NCBI GenBank assembly: GCA_032251145.1 | Contig: JAVVER010000045.1 | Coordinates: forward strand, 1 to 23,406 | Direction: 5' to 3' | DNA: 23,406 nt | Source: BRH-c54 sp032251145 | Lineage (GTDB): Bacteria > Bacteroidota > Bacteroidia > Flavobacteriales_E > Vicingaceae | Notes under the pieces: model-generated | Told to the model about the DNA's origin: nothing | Databases searched by the model: none | Seen by the model: only the letters and a program-made list of their open reading frames with translations | Part shown: positions 1 through 8,279 of the stretch, piece after piece | Layout of the letters: every line of letters starts with the position of its first letter | Numbering within the stretch: position 1 is the first letter of the stretch | Position numbers and translations under genes: made by a program

Positions 1-15
1 TTTTTTTGTCCATTT

Positions 16-35
16 TTTACACTTTTTAGTGTAAA
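16..35. repeat. Short perfect hairpin at the left edge
   Basis: TTTACACT (16-23) and AGTGTAAA (28-35) form an 8-bp inverted repeat around a TTTT loop. It lies downstream of the minus-strand binding-protein gene and could help end its transcript, but no strong T-tract follows it on the minus strand. Its role is unknown. Confidence 0.4.
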
Positions 36-54
36 CCTATTTCAGGACAAGACA

Positions 55-77
55 CCCCCTTCGGGGGATTAGGGGGC
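55..77. repeat. C/G-rich interspersed hairpin (copy 1)
   Basis: CCCCC (55-59) and GGGGG (63-67) pair around TTC, and a second G-run follows at 72-76, overlapping the stop codon of the binding-protein gene. Similar C-run/G-run hairpins recur in gaps near 1030-1090, 6081-6107 and 20180-20243. They stand out against the AT-rich surroundings and look like members of an intergenic repeat class. Confidence 0.45.
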
Positions 78-854
78 TTCTTGCATTAAATTAAAGAAAT
101 AGGTTGGAGCATATTGTAAACGAGAGCCATACCACGAAAACATTTCGCCATCAACTAATATAATTTTACTGGTAGGACAAATGCTTTGTAATTCAGCAAT
201 ATGTTTTTCTTTAAAAGGATAAGGTTCTGATGAAAGTAAAATAAATTCAGGTTGTAGTTGTTGTATTTCTGCCTCAGTAATTTCAGGGTAGCGAGTTTTG
301 TTGCTCAACACATTGTTAAAACCGCAATACTCCATTAAATGATGAATAATGGTGTCATTTCCTACACTCATATAAGGGTTTTTCCAAATGAAGTATAGAG
401 CAGTATGGTGTTTAGTAAAATTGGATTGGTATTTTTTAAATTCTTGTTCGATAGTGTTAATTAGTCTGCTGGCATTCTCATTTTTCTCAGTAATTTCTCC
501 AATTGCTTTTATCATGTTTAGACTATCTTCCAGCGTAGAAATGTCACTTATCCAAACCGGAAAAAGTTGTTGAAGAGCTTTAATTTCTGCTTCGGTATTT
601 TCTTCTTTGTTGGCAATAATTAAATCTGGTTTAAGGTTTTTTATTTTTTCAATGTTCAGATTTTTGGTGCCGCCAATTCTCGTTTTGTTTCTAAACCATT
701 TTTCGGGGTGAACACAAAATTTAGTAATGCCAATTACTTCTTTTTCTAATCCTAAATCGTAGAGCAATTCTGTTTGCGAAGGTACCACACTAATAATTCT
801 TTTGGGAGTGTTGGGGATTTCAATGGTATGGTTAATTTGATCGGTAAAAAGCAT
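69..854 (-). CDS. BtuF-like periplasmic-binding-fold protein without signal peptide
   Basis: A 261-residue protein of the helical-backbone metal-chelate/vitamin B12 binding family (BtuF/FecB type). The opening segment PKRIISVVPSQTELLYDLG, then IGGTKN and IEKIKNLKPDLIIA, is the typical first lobe of this fold, and LQPEFILLSSEPYPF belongs to the second lobe. These proteins normally present cobalamin or ferric siderophores to an ABC permease. Here no signal peptide is present: the protein starts MLFTDQINHTIE, and an in-frame TGA lies about 24 bases upstream of the ATG, so a longer start is ruled out. No permease or ATPase gene is adjacent. It may act in the cytoplasm as a ligand-binding or sensing protein; the ligand is unknown. 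Confidence 0.75.
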   Translation of the reverse strand: MLFTDQINHTIEIPNTPKRIISVVPSQTELLYDLGLEKEVIGITKFCVHPEKWFRNKTRIGGTKNLNIEKIKNLKPDLIIANKEENTEAEIKALQQLFPVWISDISTLEDSLNMIKAIGEITEKNENASRLINTIEQEFKKYQSNFTKHHTALYFIWKNPYMSVGNDTIIHHLMEYCGFNNVLSNKTRYPEITEAEIQQLQPEFILLSSEPYPFKEKHIAELQSICPTSKIILVDGEMFSWYGSRLQYAPTYFFNLMQEAP

Positions 855-1121
855 GATGGTCTTGAAATTTTTTAGTCAAAATAAGTTTAAAAGGGTTAAC
901 TATGTAACAACTATGTGGTTAAATTTTATAGGTTTAATTCTTTAATTTGTAGCGATGAGCTTCACTCAACGCTATTAAATATGCTCCTTCGGAGCTTTTG
1001 TTGTTTCTTACTCTTTTTTTTTAACTCACCCCTAAGTTATCTTACAATAACTTTTTCCCTTCTATTTATAGAGAAGGGGTAAGGGGGAGAGTTTCAGGTT
1101 TATCTAATTAAAAATGTCATA
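855..1121. other. Intergenic region with two hairpins
   Basis: This 267-nt gap between tilS and the binding-protein gene contains GCTCC-TTC-GGAGC (983-995), followed by a T-rich stretch on the plus strand, and a C/G-rich hairpin (CCCTTCT 1057-1063 with AGAAGGG 1072-1078, flanked by further C- and G-runs). No plus-strand gene is present that either could terminate. They are best read as interspersed intergenic repeats. No open reading frame here is convincing. Confidence 0.4.
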
Positions 1122-2444
1122 TTAAAATGTTTCTAAAATCAAAATTGTTTTTGTTTGTTCGCTAACTCTAAAATTATCATCTGTTCTTGAATTTACCACC
1201 CAAATAATGTTGTCATTTTTGTTGGTTAGTAGCCAAGTTGCTTCTTTTTCTGGGATGGAAAATTTCTCATCAATAAAATAATCGCTCAATTTTTTTTTGC
1301 CTTTCATACCAAACGGAGTAAAGCTATCGCCTTCTTTCCATTTTCTGAAATACAAAGGAAAAGCAATTTTATCAGCGTCTAAATAAGCAATATTTTTGGT
1401 TGTTTTAAAGGTGGTATTTTTATTTGCAATCAATTCAAAATTAATATTTATAGGGCTTTCGGTAAAATCATTAATAGTAGGAATGTTAATGGGTTCGGAT
1501 TGATTTTCTGTTTTAGAAGAAAGCAATAAAAATGCTCTATCTTTAATAAGTTGATGAGTGGTGGAGAAAAATTGCTTGCCGGAATTTCCATCTAGTGATA
1601 ACACAATTTGTTCGCAATCATCAAAATTAAAATGGTAAGGCGATAAAAAATAATACAAATAAGTAGCTAATGGATGTAGCTCTTGTAAGTATGCAATATT
1701 AATTTTTACCAATTCGTTTTCAGTAGTGAAACAACGTTTTTTTTCTTCTTCAATTTTTTGGTTTAAAATATTTTCTGTAGCCGAAAAATGCGTTGCTGCT
1801 TTATTGAGCGTTTCAATAATGTTGGGATTAATTTCAGCAAGTTTAGGCAATACCTCATGCCTTATTTTATTACGGACATATTTCACGGAAGCATTGCTTT
1901 GGTCTTCTCTGTAGCTTATTTGGTGTGTAGAAATGTATTGCTGAATTTCATCAGAAGTAAAACAAAGTAGTGGACGAATTATGTGGTTGTTTTTAGCTTT
2001 TATACCATGAAGTCCAATTAATCCGGAACCTTTGGTTATGTTGATTAACATGGTTTCAGCTACATCATTTTGGTGATGAGCGGTTGCTATAAAATCGTAG
2101 TGATGCGTAGTTTTAATTTCTTCAAACCATGTGTAACGCAATTCTCGGGCAGCCATTTGGGTAGAAATTTTGTGTTTTTCGGCATATTCGGCTGTGTCGA
2201 ATCTAATAGAATGAAATGGAATATTGAGTTGTTGACACGTTTGCTGAACAAAAATTTCATCCTCATCAGCAGCTTTTTCTCTCAATTGAAAATTGGAATG
2301 AGCCACACCAATATTAAACTTAGCGGCTACAAATAAATGAAGCATTGCCATAGAATCTTTCCCACCACTAACTGCCAATAAAATTTTATCTGTTGGTTCG
2401 AACAGTTTATTACTCTTGATATGATTTTGAAATGCAGTTAACAT
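1122..2444 (-). CDS. tilS: tRNA(Ile)-lysidine synthetase TilS
   Basis: TilS uses ATP to attach lysine to C34 of the CAU anticodon of tRNA-Ile, so that it reads AUA codons; it is essential in most bacteria. The N-terminal PP-loop motif SGGKDS lies about 25 residues into the protein in ILLAVSGGKDSMAMLHLF, followed by the TilS segment AARELRYTWFEE and by TAHHQNDVAETMLINI. The C-terminal part (FRKWKEGDSFTPFGMKGKKKLSDYFIDEK) is the usual TilS C-terminal domain. I place the start at 2444, giving 440 residues, because it begins MLTAFQNHI shortly before the PP-loop as in relatives. An in-frame ATG at 2534 would add 30 residues without resemblance to the family. Confidence 0.93.
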   Translation of the reverse strand: MLTAFQNHIKSNKLFEPTDKILLAVSGGKDSMAMLHLFVAAKFNIGVAHSNFQLREKAADEDEIFVQQTCQQLNIPFHSIRFDTAEYAEKHKISTQMAARELRYTWFEEIKTTHHYDFIATAHHQNDVAETMLINITKGSGLIGLHGIKAKNNHIIRPLLCFTSDEIQQYISTHQISYREDQSNASVKYVRNKIRHEVLPKLAEINPNIIETLNKAATHFSATENILNQKIEEEKKRCFTTENELVKINIAYLQELHPLATYLYYFLSPYHFNFDDCEQIVLSLDGNSGKQFFSTTHQLIKDRAFLLLSSKTENQSEPINIPTINDFTESPININFELIANKNTTFKTTKNIAYLDADKIAFPLYFRKWKEGDSFTPFGMKGKKKLSDYFIDEKFSIPEKEATWLLTNKNDNIIWVVNSRTDDNFRVSEQTKTILILETF

Positions 2445-2707
2445 ACGATAATGTAAAATTAGATCTTTCCGACCAATAGCATTCAAAAGATTTATAAAAT
2501 TCAAAAAATGAAAGGGGAAAGTTTTGTAGTTCAAATTATTTTTGAGTTGAAAAACTAAAATAAATCTCTCTTAAGGCAAATATATCATTATAAAACGATA
2601 AAATATCATAGATTTGGTAAAACACTAAACAACAATGTTGTATTTTATCTGTAATGAAAAAATGGGTAAATAAAGCTGTTCTAATTTACTTATAATCTAT
2701 ATTTAAC

Positions 2708-3460
2708 TTAGAAAGATTGTGCAATTACTAAGAAATCTGCTGCTTTAAGCGATGCTCCACCAATTAAACCGCCATCAATATCTGGATTAGCAAAAAGTTC
2801 TTTTGCATTGGTTGCATTACAGCTTCCTCCGTAAAGAATAGAACAGTTTTGAGCAATTGTTTCTGAATAAGAATCTTTTAACACTTTACGGATAAAAGCA
2901 TGCATTTCTTGAGCTTGTTCGGCTGTAGCAGTAACTCCAGTACCTATTGCCCACACAGGTTCATAAGCTATTACTACATTTTTAAATTCACTTTCTTTCA
3001 AATGAAAAAGTCCTTCTTTTAGTTGTTGTTCTACCACTTTAAAATGATTGTTTCCTTCTCTTTCTGAAAGTAATTCTCCACAACAAAAAATGGGAGACAA
3101 ATCAGCGGCTAAAGCTCTGTTAATTTTTTCTGCAATAATTGCATTGGTTTCATGGTAATAACTTCTTCTTTCGGAGTGACCAACAATAACATAGTTAGCT
3201 CCGCAAGATTTAATCATTTGTGCTGCTATTTCTCCGGTATATGCCCCAGCTTCATGTTCAGAACAATTTTGAGCTCCTAAAGCTATTGTTGAACCTTCTA
3301 AAAACTCATTAAACAAAGAAATATATAAAGCAGGTGGATTGATGATTAAACTAACATCGGAAACATTATTTTCTAATGCTTTAATGTTTTGTAGCAATTT
3401 TTTGGCTTCATCTAATTGCAAATTCATTTTCCAATTTCCGGCAACTATTTTTTTACGCAT
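2708..3460 (-). CDS. tpiA: Triosephosphate isomerase
   Basis: This enzyme interconverts dihydroxyacetone phosphate and glyceraldehyde 3-phosphate in glycolysis and gluconeogenesis (cytoplasm). The 250-residue length is standard. All hallmarks are present: GNWKMN with catalytic Lys11, the catalytic-His motif VGHSERR, the loop-6 motif AYEPVWAIGTG with the catalytic Glu, and the C-terminal phosphate-binding YGGSCNATNA and GGLIGGASL. It lies 32 nt downstream of the ABC permease gene on the same strand and may be co-transcribed with it. No clear terminator follows. Confidence 0.98.
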   Translation of the reverse strand: MRKKIVAGNWKMNLQLDEAKKLLQNIKALENNVSDVSLIINPPALYISLFNEFLEGSTIALGAQNCSEHEAGAYTGEIAAQMIKSCGANYVIVGHSERRSYYHETNAIIAEKINRALAADLSPIFCCGELLSEREGNNHFKVVEQQLKEGLFHLKESEFKNVVIAYEPVWAIGTGVTATAEQAQEMHAFIRKVLKDSYSETIAQNCSILYGGSCNATNAKELFANPDIDGGLIGGASLKAADFLVIAQSF

Positions 3461-3492
3461 ATCTTCAATTAATTGGTAAAATAATGGGCTAT

Positions 3493-4578
3493 TTAGCTAA
3501 CTCTAACTCTTGGGTCGAGCATTCCGTAAACGATATCTACAATAATGTTTACAATAACAAATATGGTTGATGTAAGTAAAACGCCTCCCATAACTATTGG
3601 TAAATCGTATTTGGTAAGTGCATCATACAATACCCATCCTAATCCTTTCCAAGCAAATATCATTTCTACAAAAAGTGCTCCTGCCAATAGGCTGGCAAAC
3701 ATTCCTGATACAGCTGTAACTACAGGATTTAATGCGTTTTTTAATGCATGTTTTATTACTACTACCATTTTTGATAATCCTTTCGCTCTTGCTGTTCTAA
3801 TATAATCTTGCGACATTACATCAAGCATAGAGCTTCTAGTAAGCTGTAAGATGGCTGAAATTGGTCGAATACCTAATGTAAACGCAGGTAAAACTAAGTT
3901 ACTTAACTTCAAAATTTCTCCGTTACCCAAATCATCATACTCAAATAAACTTCCCGTCATATTAAACAAATTTATTCCTGTTGCTTGTGGCAGGGCAAAA
4001 CCTATTAACCAAGAAATAATAATAGCTGAATAAAAAGATGGAATAGACATTCCTAATACAGATAAAAATAACAAGGATTTATCTACCCAAGTATCTTTCA
4101 TTAAAGAAGTTATAATTCCAAACAACACCCCGAAAAAGGAGGCGAACAATATGGCCGCAGTTGCTAACACAGCGGTCTCTGGAAGATAATCGAGTAATAT
4201 TTCAGAAACTTGCCGCTTGGTTTGATAAGACCGCCTTAGATAAGGTGTTTTTGCTACTACAACATTATTTTCTCCAAAAGTAAAAAGAGTAGAATAGGAA
4301 TATTTATTGTCGTCTAAATACAAATAATGTTCTTCGTCTGTACTATGAACAGAAATGGGCGACAAATCGTTCAGATACATCACAAATTGAGTTGAAAGTG
4401 TTTGATCTAACCCTAAATCTTTTTGGATAACCCTTAACGACTCTTCATCTGCTCTTTGCCCCATAAGCATACGAGCAGGATCTCCTGGCAATACATTAAA
4501 AAGCAAAAAAACTACTGTAATAACTCCCATTAATACTAATAGCCCGTACAATATTCTTTTAGTAATAAACTTTGACAC
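3493..4578 (-). CDS. DppB/OppB-type ABC transporter permease
   Basis: A 361-residue inner-membrane permease of the dipeptide/oligopeptide/nickel ABC family. The N-terminus has the typical first membrane helix followed by NVLPGDPARML. The coupling (EAA) motif that docks onto the ATPase is visible as DYIRTARAKGLSKM, and the end DIVYGMLDPRVRVS is the standard DppB C-terminus. Between helix 1 and the core (about residues 70-125) there is an extra hydrophilic segment that most proteobacterial DppB proteins lack. It starts 6 nt after the stop of the upstream DoxX-like gene. No partner permease, ATPase or binding protein is in the window, so the rest of the transporter must lie elsewhere. The substrate is not predictable. 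Confidence 0.88.
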   Translation of the reverse strand: MSKFITKRILYGLLVLMGVITVVFLLFNVLPGDPARMLMGQRADEESLRVIQKDLGLDQTLSTQFVMYLNDLSPISVHSTDEEHYLYLDDNKYSYSTLFTFGENNVVVAKTPYLRRSYQTKRQVSEILLDYLPETAVLATAAILFASFFGVLFGIITSLMKDTWVDKSLLFLSVLGMSIPSFYSAIIISWLIGFALPQATGINLFNMTGSLFEYDDLGNGEILKLSNLVLPAFTLGIRPISAILQLTRSSMLDVMSQDYIRTARAKGLSKMVVVIKHALKNALNPVVTAVSGMFASLLAGALFVEMIFAWKGLGWVLYDALTKYDLPIVMGGVLLTSTIFVIVNIIVDIVYGMLDPRVRVS

Positions 4579-4584
4579 TATCCG

Positions 4585-6063
4585 TTATTTATTTAATAAT
4601 TGACTTTTAACGTCCTGATAATTTGGCAAATCGTTGGCATGCCATTTTGCCAATACTTTTCCTTGTTGTAATAATACTATTCCTGGATTTGCTCTAACAA
4701 CTGTTTTTAGTGTAATGGCATCGCAAGAATAAAAATCATAGTTTACTTGATGTTTATCTTTAAATACCTCCACATTGTCATTTGATGAGGCTGTTAATCC
4801 GATAAAATAATACCCATCCTTAAAACATTGGTTGGCAAATGTATTAATTTTTTTGATTGCTTGCTCATCCGTCTTTTTAATATCATAAGCTACCATCATA
4901 AATAAATATCCTGGGTCATTTAAATAATCTTGAGTATAATCGTATTCATCTGCTCCAATAATGGTAAAATCTGTAATGGCAGCCTTATCTCCAACAGAAA
5001 TTTGCTTAGTAACTCTATCGGAAAATTCGTAGTTTTCATCATCCCAAGGATAGTTGGCTTCCGTAAATTCTTCTACTTTCCCAGTAGTTTTATTTTTATA
5101 ATAAAAAATATTTTCGAACACATCTGGCTTAGCTCCTTCAGGCAATTTCATTTGCTCAGGAATACTTTTTCCTATAGCATAAGCTCTGTAATCTTTTACA
5201 GGAAGGTGATTGTAAGTATAATTAATAAAAATAAAGGTAATTAATGTTACCAACCCAATGATTATCCATTGGTTTACTTCTTTTTTGAAGAATTTTTTAA
5301 TGGCATAATAAGCTCCGAAACCTATTAGGGTAAATAAAACAGGGAAATACCAACCAAATACCCAAGAAAGTAAAATAACACCCACCATTCCTCCAGATAA
5401 AAGCAGTATATCATCTTGATTGGCATTGAGTTGTATTTTCTTTCTATATAAGAATATTGGGATAATGAGAATAATTAATATTAAATCTTTAAAAAATGAT
5501 TCCCAAGGTGTTAAACTTCTGCCTAATGAGCCTTTCATAGCATCTCCAAAACAACCACAATCAGTAACACACTGAACGGGCATTTCTTCTTTGTAAACTA
5601 TGGTTTCATTATTTTCTTCCACTACCACAATTTTACTATCGGCTTCAATTCTCTCTTTCATTTTAGCATGTTCGGGAGAGTTTACTTGTACTTCCGTTAA
5701 ATTAGCATAGGTTGCAGAAGTGTCGCAAGTAGCTGTATGTAAGGTTAAGAAGAAGAACATGATGGTTAATGTCAATAAGGAATAAAGTGTCAACTTAATT
5801 TTAGTAGCAAAAAGTAACATGAAGCCCAAAATTACTTCGGCAGCACACATAATAATGGCTATCCCCAAAGCATATTCCATTAAAAATTCTAATGAAAAAG
5901 TATCCCAGCCGAACCAATCTCTAATTCTGTAAGCCAATGCTCCATTTTCAAAATATTCTTCTAGTTTGTAGCTGAAGCCTAAGGTATCATTAGCTTTTAT
6001 TAATCCGGAAACAATAAATAAAGCTCCAACTAAAATACGACAAATATTTACTAATAATTTCAT
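4585..6063 (-). CDS. DoxX/BT_3928-type membrane protein with thioredoxin-like C-terminus
   Basis: A 492-residue protein. The first half has a DoxX/MauE-like membrane domain starting ILVGALFIVSGLIKANDTLGF with several hydrophobic helices, and a conserved cysteine cluster CVTDCGCFGD at residues 165-174. More helices follow (about 193-290), and then a soluble domain (about 330-490) ending with a thioredoxin-like pattern (NPGIVLLQQGKVLAKWHANDLP) without a CxxC active site. The architecture matches the Bacteroidota BT_3928 family, whose function is unknown. A redox role at the membrane is possible from the cysteine cluster. Its position upstream of tpiA is compatible with a small housekeeping operon. 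Confidence 0.8.
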   Translation of the reverse strand: MKLLVNICRILVGALFIVSGLIKANDTLGFSYKLEEYFENGALAYRIRDWFGWDTFSLEFLMEYALGIAIIMCAAEVILGFMLLFATKIKLTLYSLLTLTIMFFFLTLHTATCDTSATYANLTEVQVNSPEHAKMKERIEADSKIVVVEENNETIVYKEEMPVQCVTDCGCFGDAMKGSLGRSLTPWESFFKDLILIILIIPIFLYRKKIQLNANQDDILLLSGGMVGVILLSWVFGWYFPVLFTLIGFGAYYAIKKFFKKEVNQWIIIGLVTLITFIFINYTYNHLPVKDYRAYAIGKSIPEQMKLPEGAKPDVFENIFYYKNKTTGKVEEFTEANYPWDDENYEFSDRVTKQISVGDKAAITDFTIIGADEYDYTQDYLNDPGYLFMMVAYDIKKTDEQAIKKINTFANQCFKDGYYFIGLTASSNDNVEVFKDKHQVNYDFYSCDAITLKTVVRANPGIVLLQQGKVLAKWHANDLPNYQDVKSQLLNK

Positions 6064-6080
6064 GTGTTTAAAATTTAATT

Positions 6081-6130
6081 AGCCCCCTCTAACTCCCCTG
6101 AAAGGGGAGAACTTCTAACACACAAAGCCA
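6081..6130. repeat. C/G-rich interspersed repeat with AACACACAAAGCCA tail (copy A)
   Basis: Runs of C (6083-6087 and 6095-6098) face GGGG (6104-6107), followed by CTTCTAACACACAAAGCCA (6112-6130). The same tail, with one difference, occurs at 20247-20265 after another C-run/G-run hairpin. The two copies therefore belong to one dispersed intergenic family. The copy sits between the DUF1599 gene and the DoxX-like gene. Confidence 0.6.
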
Positions 6131-6190
6131 TTAATTATTGACTTATGTGCTTAAAGCTTAGATGTAGCTCATTTCATGTGTTCTTATTTT

Positions 6191-6736
6191 TTATTTGTTC
6201 TTAAACTCTAGTTTAATTAAAGCAAAAACTGCATAATTTATCATATCGAAATAGTTAGCATCTATTCCTTCTGAAATTAATGTTTTGCCTTTATTATCTT
6301 CAATTTGTTTGGTTCTTAACAGTTTCATCAAAATTAAATCTGTAAGCGAACTAATTCTCATATCTCTCCAAGCCTCACCATAATCGTGATTTTTATTTTG
6401 CATCAATTCTTTTGCTTCCAAAAAATAGTTGGAATACAATTTAACTGCTTCTTCTTCGGGTAATTCGGTGTTTTCATTGTAGCCTAATTCTAGCTGTACT
6501 AAAGCCATAATGCAATAATTTACTATTCCGATGTATTCAGATGTTACATCTTCCTTAATTTTGCTTTCACCAACTTCTTCGAGCGTTCTGATTCTTTTTG
6601 CTTTAATAAAAATTTGATCGGTTAATGAACTTGTTCGTAAAATTCGCCAAGCACTGCCATAATCTTTCATTTTTTTCGTAAATATGTCAGAGCAAATTTT
6701 TATTATCGCATCGTATTGTTTGTCGGTTTTATTCAT
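6191..6736 (-). CDS. DUF1599 protein with internal duplication
   Basis: A 181-residue soluble protein made of two tandem copies of one unit. The first carries KDYGSAWRILRTSSLTD (from residue 24) and the second HDYGEAWRDMRISSLTD (from 117), a period of 93 residues. Each is followed by a K-R helix and then an IVNYCIMALVQLE / MINYAVFALIKLE segment. This matches DUF1599 proteins, a family also described as a nucleotide-modification-associated domain; the biochemical role is not established. It is divergent from folP with only 23 nt between the start codons, so the two promoters must overlap each other or the coding regions. Confidence 0.85.
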   Translation of the reverse strand: MNKTDKQYDAIIKICSDIFTKKMKDYGSAWRILRTSSLTDQIFIKAKRIRTLEEVGESKIKEDVTSEYIGIVNYCIMALVQLELGYNENTELPEEEAVKLYSNYFLEAKELMQNKNHDYGEAWRDMRISSLTDLILMKLLRTKQIEDNKGKTLISEGIDANYFDMINYAVFALIKLEFKNK

Positions 6737-6759
6737 CTTAACTTATACACATTATATCC

Positions 6760-7632
6760 ATGAAAAAAGAAAAACGGAAAGATACATTATTTTTAAAAAA
6801 TACACTTATAAATTGCAAAGGTAATTTATTAAATTTAGACGAACCATGCATAATGGGCATATTAAATGTAACTCCTGACTCATTTTTTGATGGTGGGAGC
6901 TATCTTTCGGAAGAAGAAATTGTTACGCAAGTAAAAAAACACTTAGTTGAAGGTGCTGCTATTATTGATGTTGGTGGATATTCTACCAAACCGGGAGCTG
7001 CTTTTGTTAGCGAAGAAGAGGAATTAAGCAGGGTGTTGCCTATCATAAAATTAATCCACAAAGAATTTCCTGAGTGCATTATTTCTATTGATACGTTTAG
7101 AAGTAAAATTGCCCAAAAAGCGGTTGAAAATGGAGCAAGTATTATCAATGATATTTCTGCGGGAAGCTTAGACAAACAGCTTTTCGATTGTGTGGTTAGT
7201 TTGAATGTTCCTTATATTTTAATGCACATGCAAGGCACTCCAGAAAATATGCAGAAAGCTCCCTCTTACCAAAATGTAATGCAAGAAGTAATGTCTTTCT
7301 TTTCAGAAAAAGTGGATATTCTCACAAAAAAAGGAATAAATGATATTATTATAGACCCAGGTTTTGGTTTTGGCAAAACGGTAGAACATAATTACGAACT
7401 AATGCACCACTTAGCCGATTTTAATATTTTTGAATTGCCTATTTTAGTTGGCGTATCCCGAAAATCTATGATTAATAAAATTATTAAAACTACTCCTAAA
7501 GAAGCACTAAATGGAACTACTGTACTTAACACCATAGCCTTAATGAAAGGAGCGAACATCCTTAGGGTGCATGATGTAAAAGCCGCTAAAGAAGCTGTTT
7601 TGATTACGGAACAGATGAAGAAGTGTAATTAA
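6760..7632 (+). CDS. folP: Dihydropteroate synthase
   Basis: FolP joins 6-hydroxymethyl-7,8-dihydropterin pyrophosphate with p-aminobenzoate to make dihydropteroate in folate synthesis; it is the sulfonamide target. The 290-residue protein has the family motifs in order: MGILNVTPDSFFDGG, DVGGYSTKPGA, SIDTFRSKIA, INDISAG, LMHMQGTPENMQ, IDPGFGFGKT, VGVSRKSMI and, near the end, LRVHDVKAAKEAV. It is the only plus-strand gene in the window. It ends 27 nt before the convergent SCO gene, with no terminator hairpin visible between them. Confidence 0.97.
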   Translation: MKKEKRKDTLFLKNTLINCKGNLLNLDEPCIMGILNVTPDSFFDGGSYLSEEEIVTQVKKHLVEGAAIIDVGGYSTKPGAAFVSEEEELSRVLPIIKLIHKEFPECIISIDTFRSKIAQKAVENGASIINDISAGSLDKQLFDCVVSLNVPYILMHMQGTPENMQKAPSYQNVMQEVMSFFSEKVDILTKKGINDIIIDPGFGFGKTVEHNYELMHHLADFNIFELPILVGVSRKSMINKIIKTTPKEALNGTTVLNTIALMKGANILRVHDVKAAKEAVLITEQMKKCN

Positions 7633-7659
7633 AAGTTTAAATAAGAATGAAATAGCAAA

Positions 7660-8265
7660 TTATTTAGCCAATTCAATAATTTTATCAACGGTAGCTTTGT
7701 TGTCCACACCTAAGCCTTCTTGTTGGTGAACTAATACTCCATGTTGATTGAAAACACTAATAATGTTGGAGTGAGAGAAATCTAAAGGAGATATTTCTTT
7801 GTATTTTACGGCTAATATATTGGCAAATTCTCTGGTGTTTTCGCCCGAACCTTGTAAGAATACCCATTGTTCAGTGTCCATTTGGTTTTCTATTGCAAAA
7901 GCTTTTAATCTTTCAGGAGTATCTGTTTCAGGGTCTATGCTTACTAAAATGTATTTTACAGGCTGATTAGCTTCGGATTTTACTTTGGCTTCAATATTTC
8001 TCATATCTGCAACTAACCTTGGGCAGGCAGCTTTACATGAGGTGTAAATCATCACCATTACTAATACTTCGCCTTGAAAATCCTTAAATTCAAGAGTCTC
8101 GTTGTTTTGAGTTTTCCAAGTGGAAGGCAGTTGAAAGATAGACATTTCATCAAATTCTGTTGTGGCTTCAACTGCACTTTCTGTTGTACTGGTTTCGTCT
8201 GTTGCAGTATTGTTACAAGAAAACAAAACGAACACTAGTAGTAAAAGTAGGATGTAGCTTTTCAT
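7660..8265 (-). CDS. SCO1/SenC family copper chaperone-like lipoprotein
   Basis: A 201-residue lipoprotein (hydrophobic start, lipobox FVLFSC with Cys17) with a thioredoxin-like fold. The SCO metal site is complete: CxxxC in YTSCKAACPR (Cys77, Cys81) and the distal His165 in LDFSHSN. The motif VSIDPETDTPERLKAFA is diagnostic. SCO proteins deliver copper to, or reduce thiols at, CuA centres. As the last gene of nirK-nirV-sco, 14 nt downstream of the NirV-like gene, the likely client here is the copper nitrite reductase NirK. That client is inferred from context; norB and norC contain no copper. Confidence 0.88.
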   Translation of the reverse strand: MKSYILLLLLVFVLFSCNNTATDETSTTESAVEATTEFDEMSIFQLPSTWKTQNNETLEFKDFQGEVLVMVMIYTSCKAACPRLVADMRNIEAKVKSEANQPVKYILVSIDPETDTPERLKAFAIENQMDTEQWVFLQGSGENTREFANILAVKYKEISPLDFSHSNIISVFNQHGVLVHQQEGLGVDNKATVDKIIELAK

Positions 8266-8279
8266 ATATTTAGTTGATT

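Noticed and set aside
983..1078. Rho-independent terminators between tilS and the binding-protein gene
   Set aside because: The hairpin at 983-995 has its T-rich side on the plus strand, where no gene ends; the hairpin at 1057-1078 lacks a T-tract on the minus strand.
2070..2336. Plus-strand reading frame of 88 codons opposite tilS
   Set aside because: It lies wholly inside tilS on the other strand and its product resembles nothing known; a shadow of the real gene.
4930..5244. Plus-strand reading frame of 104 codons opposite the DoxX-like gene
   Set aside because: Antisense to a well-supported gene, with no motif and no start context; treated as chance.
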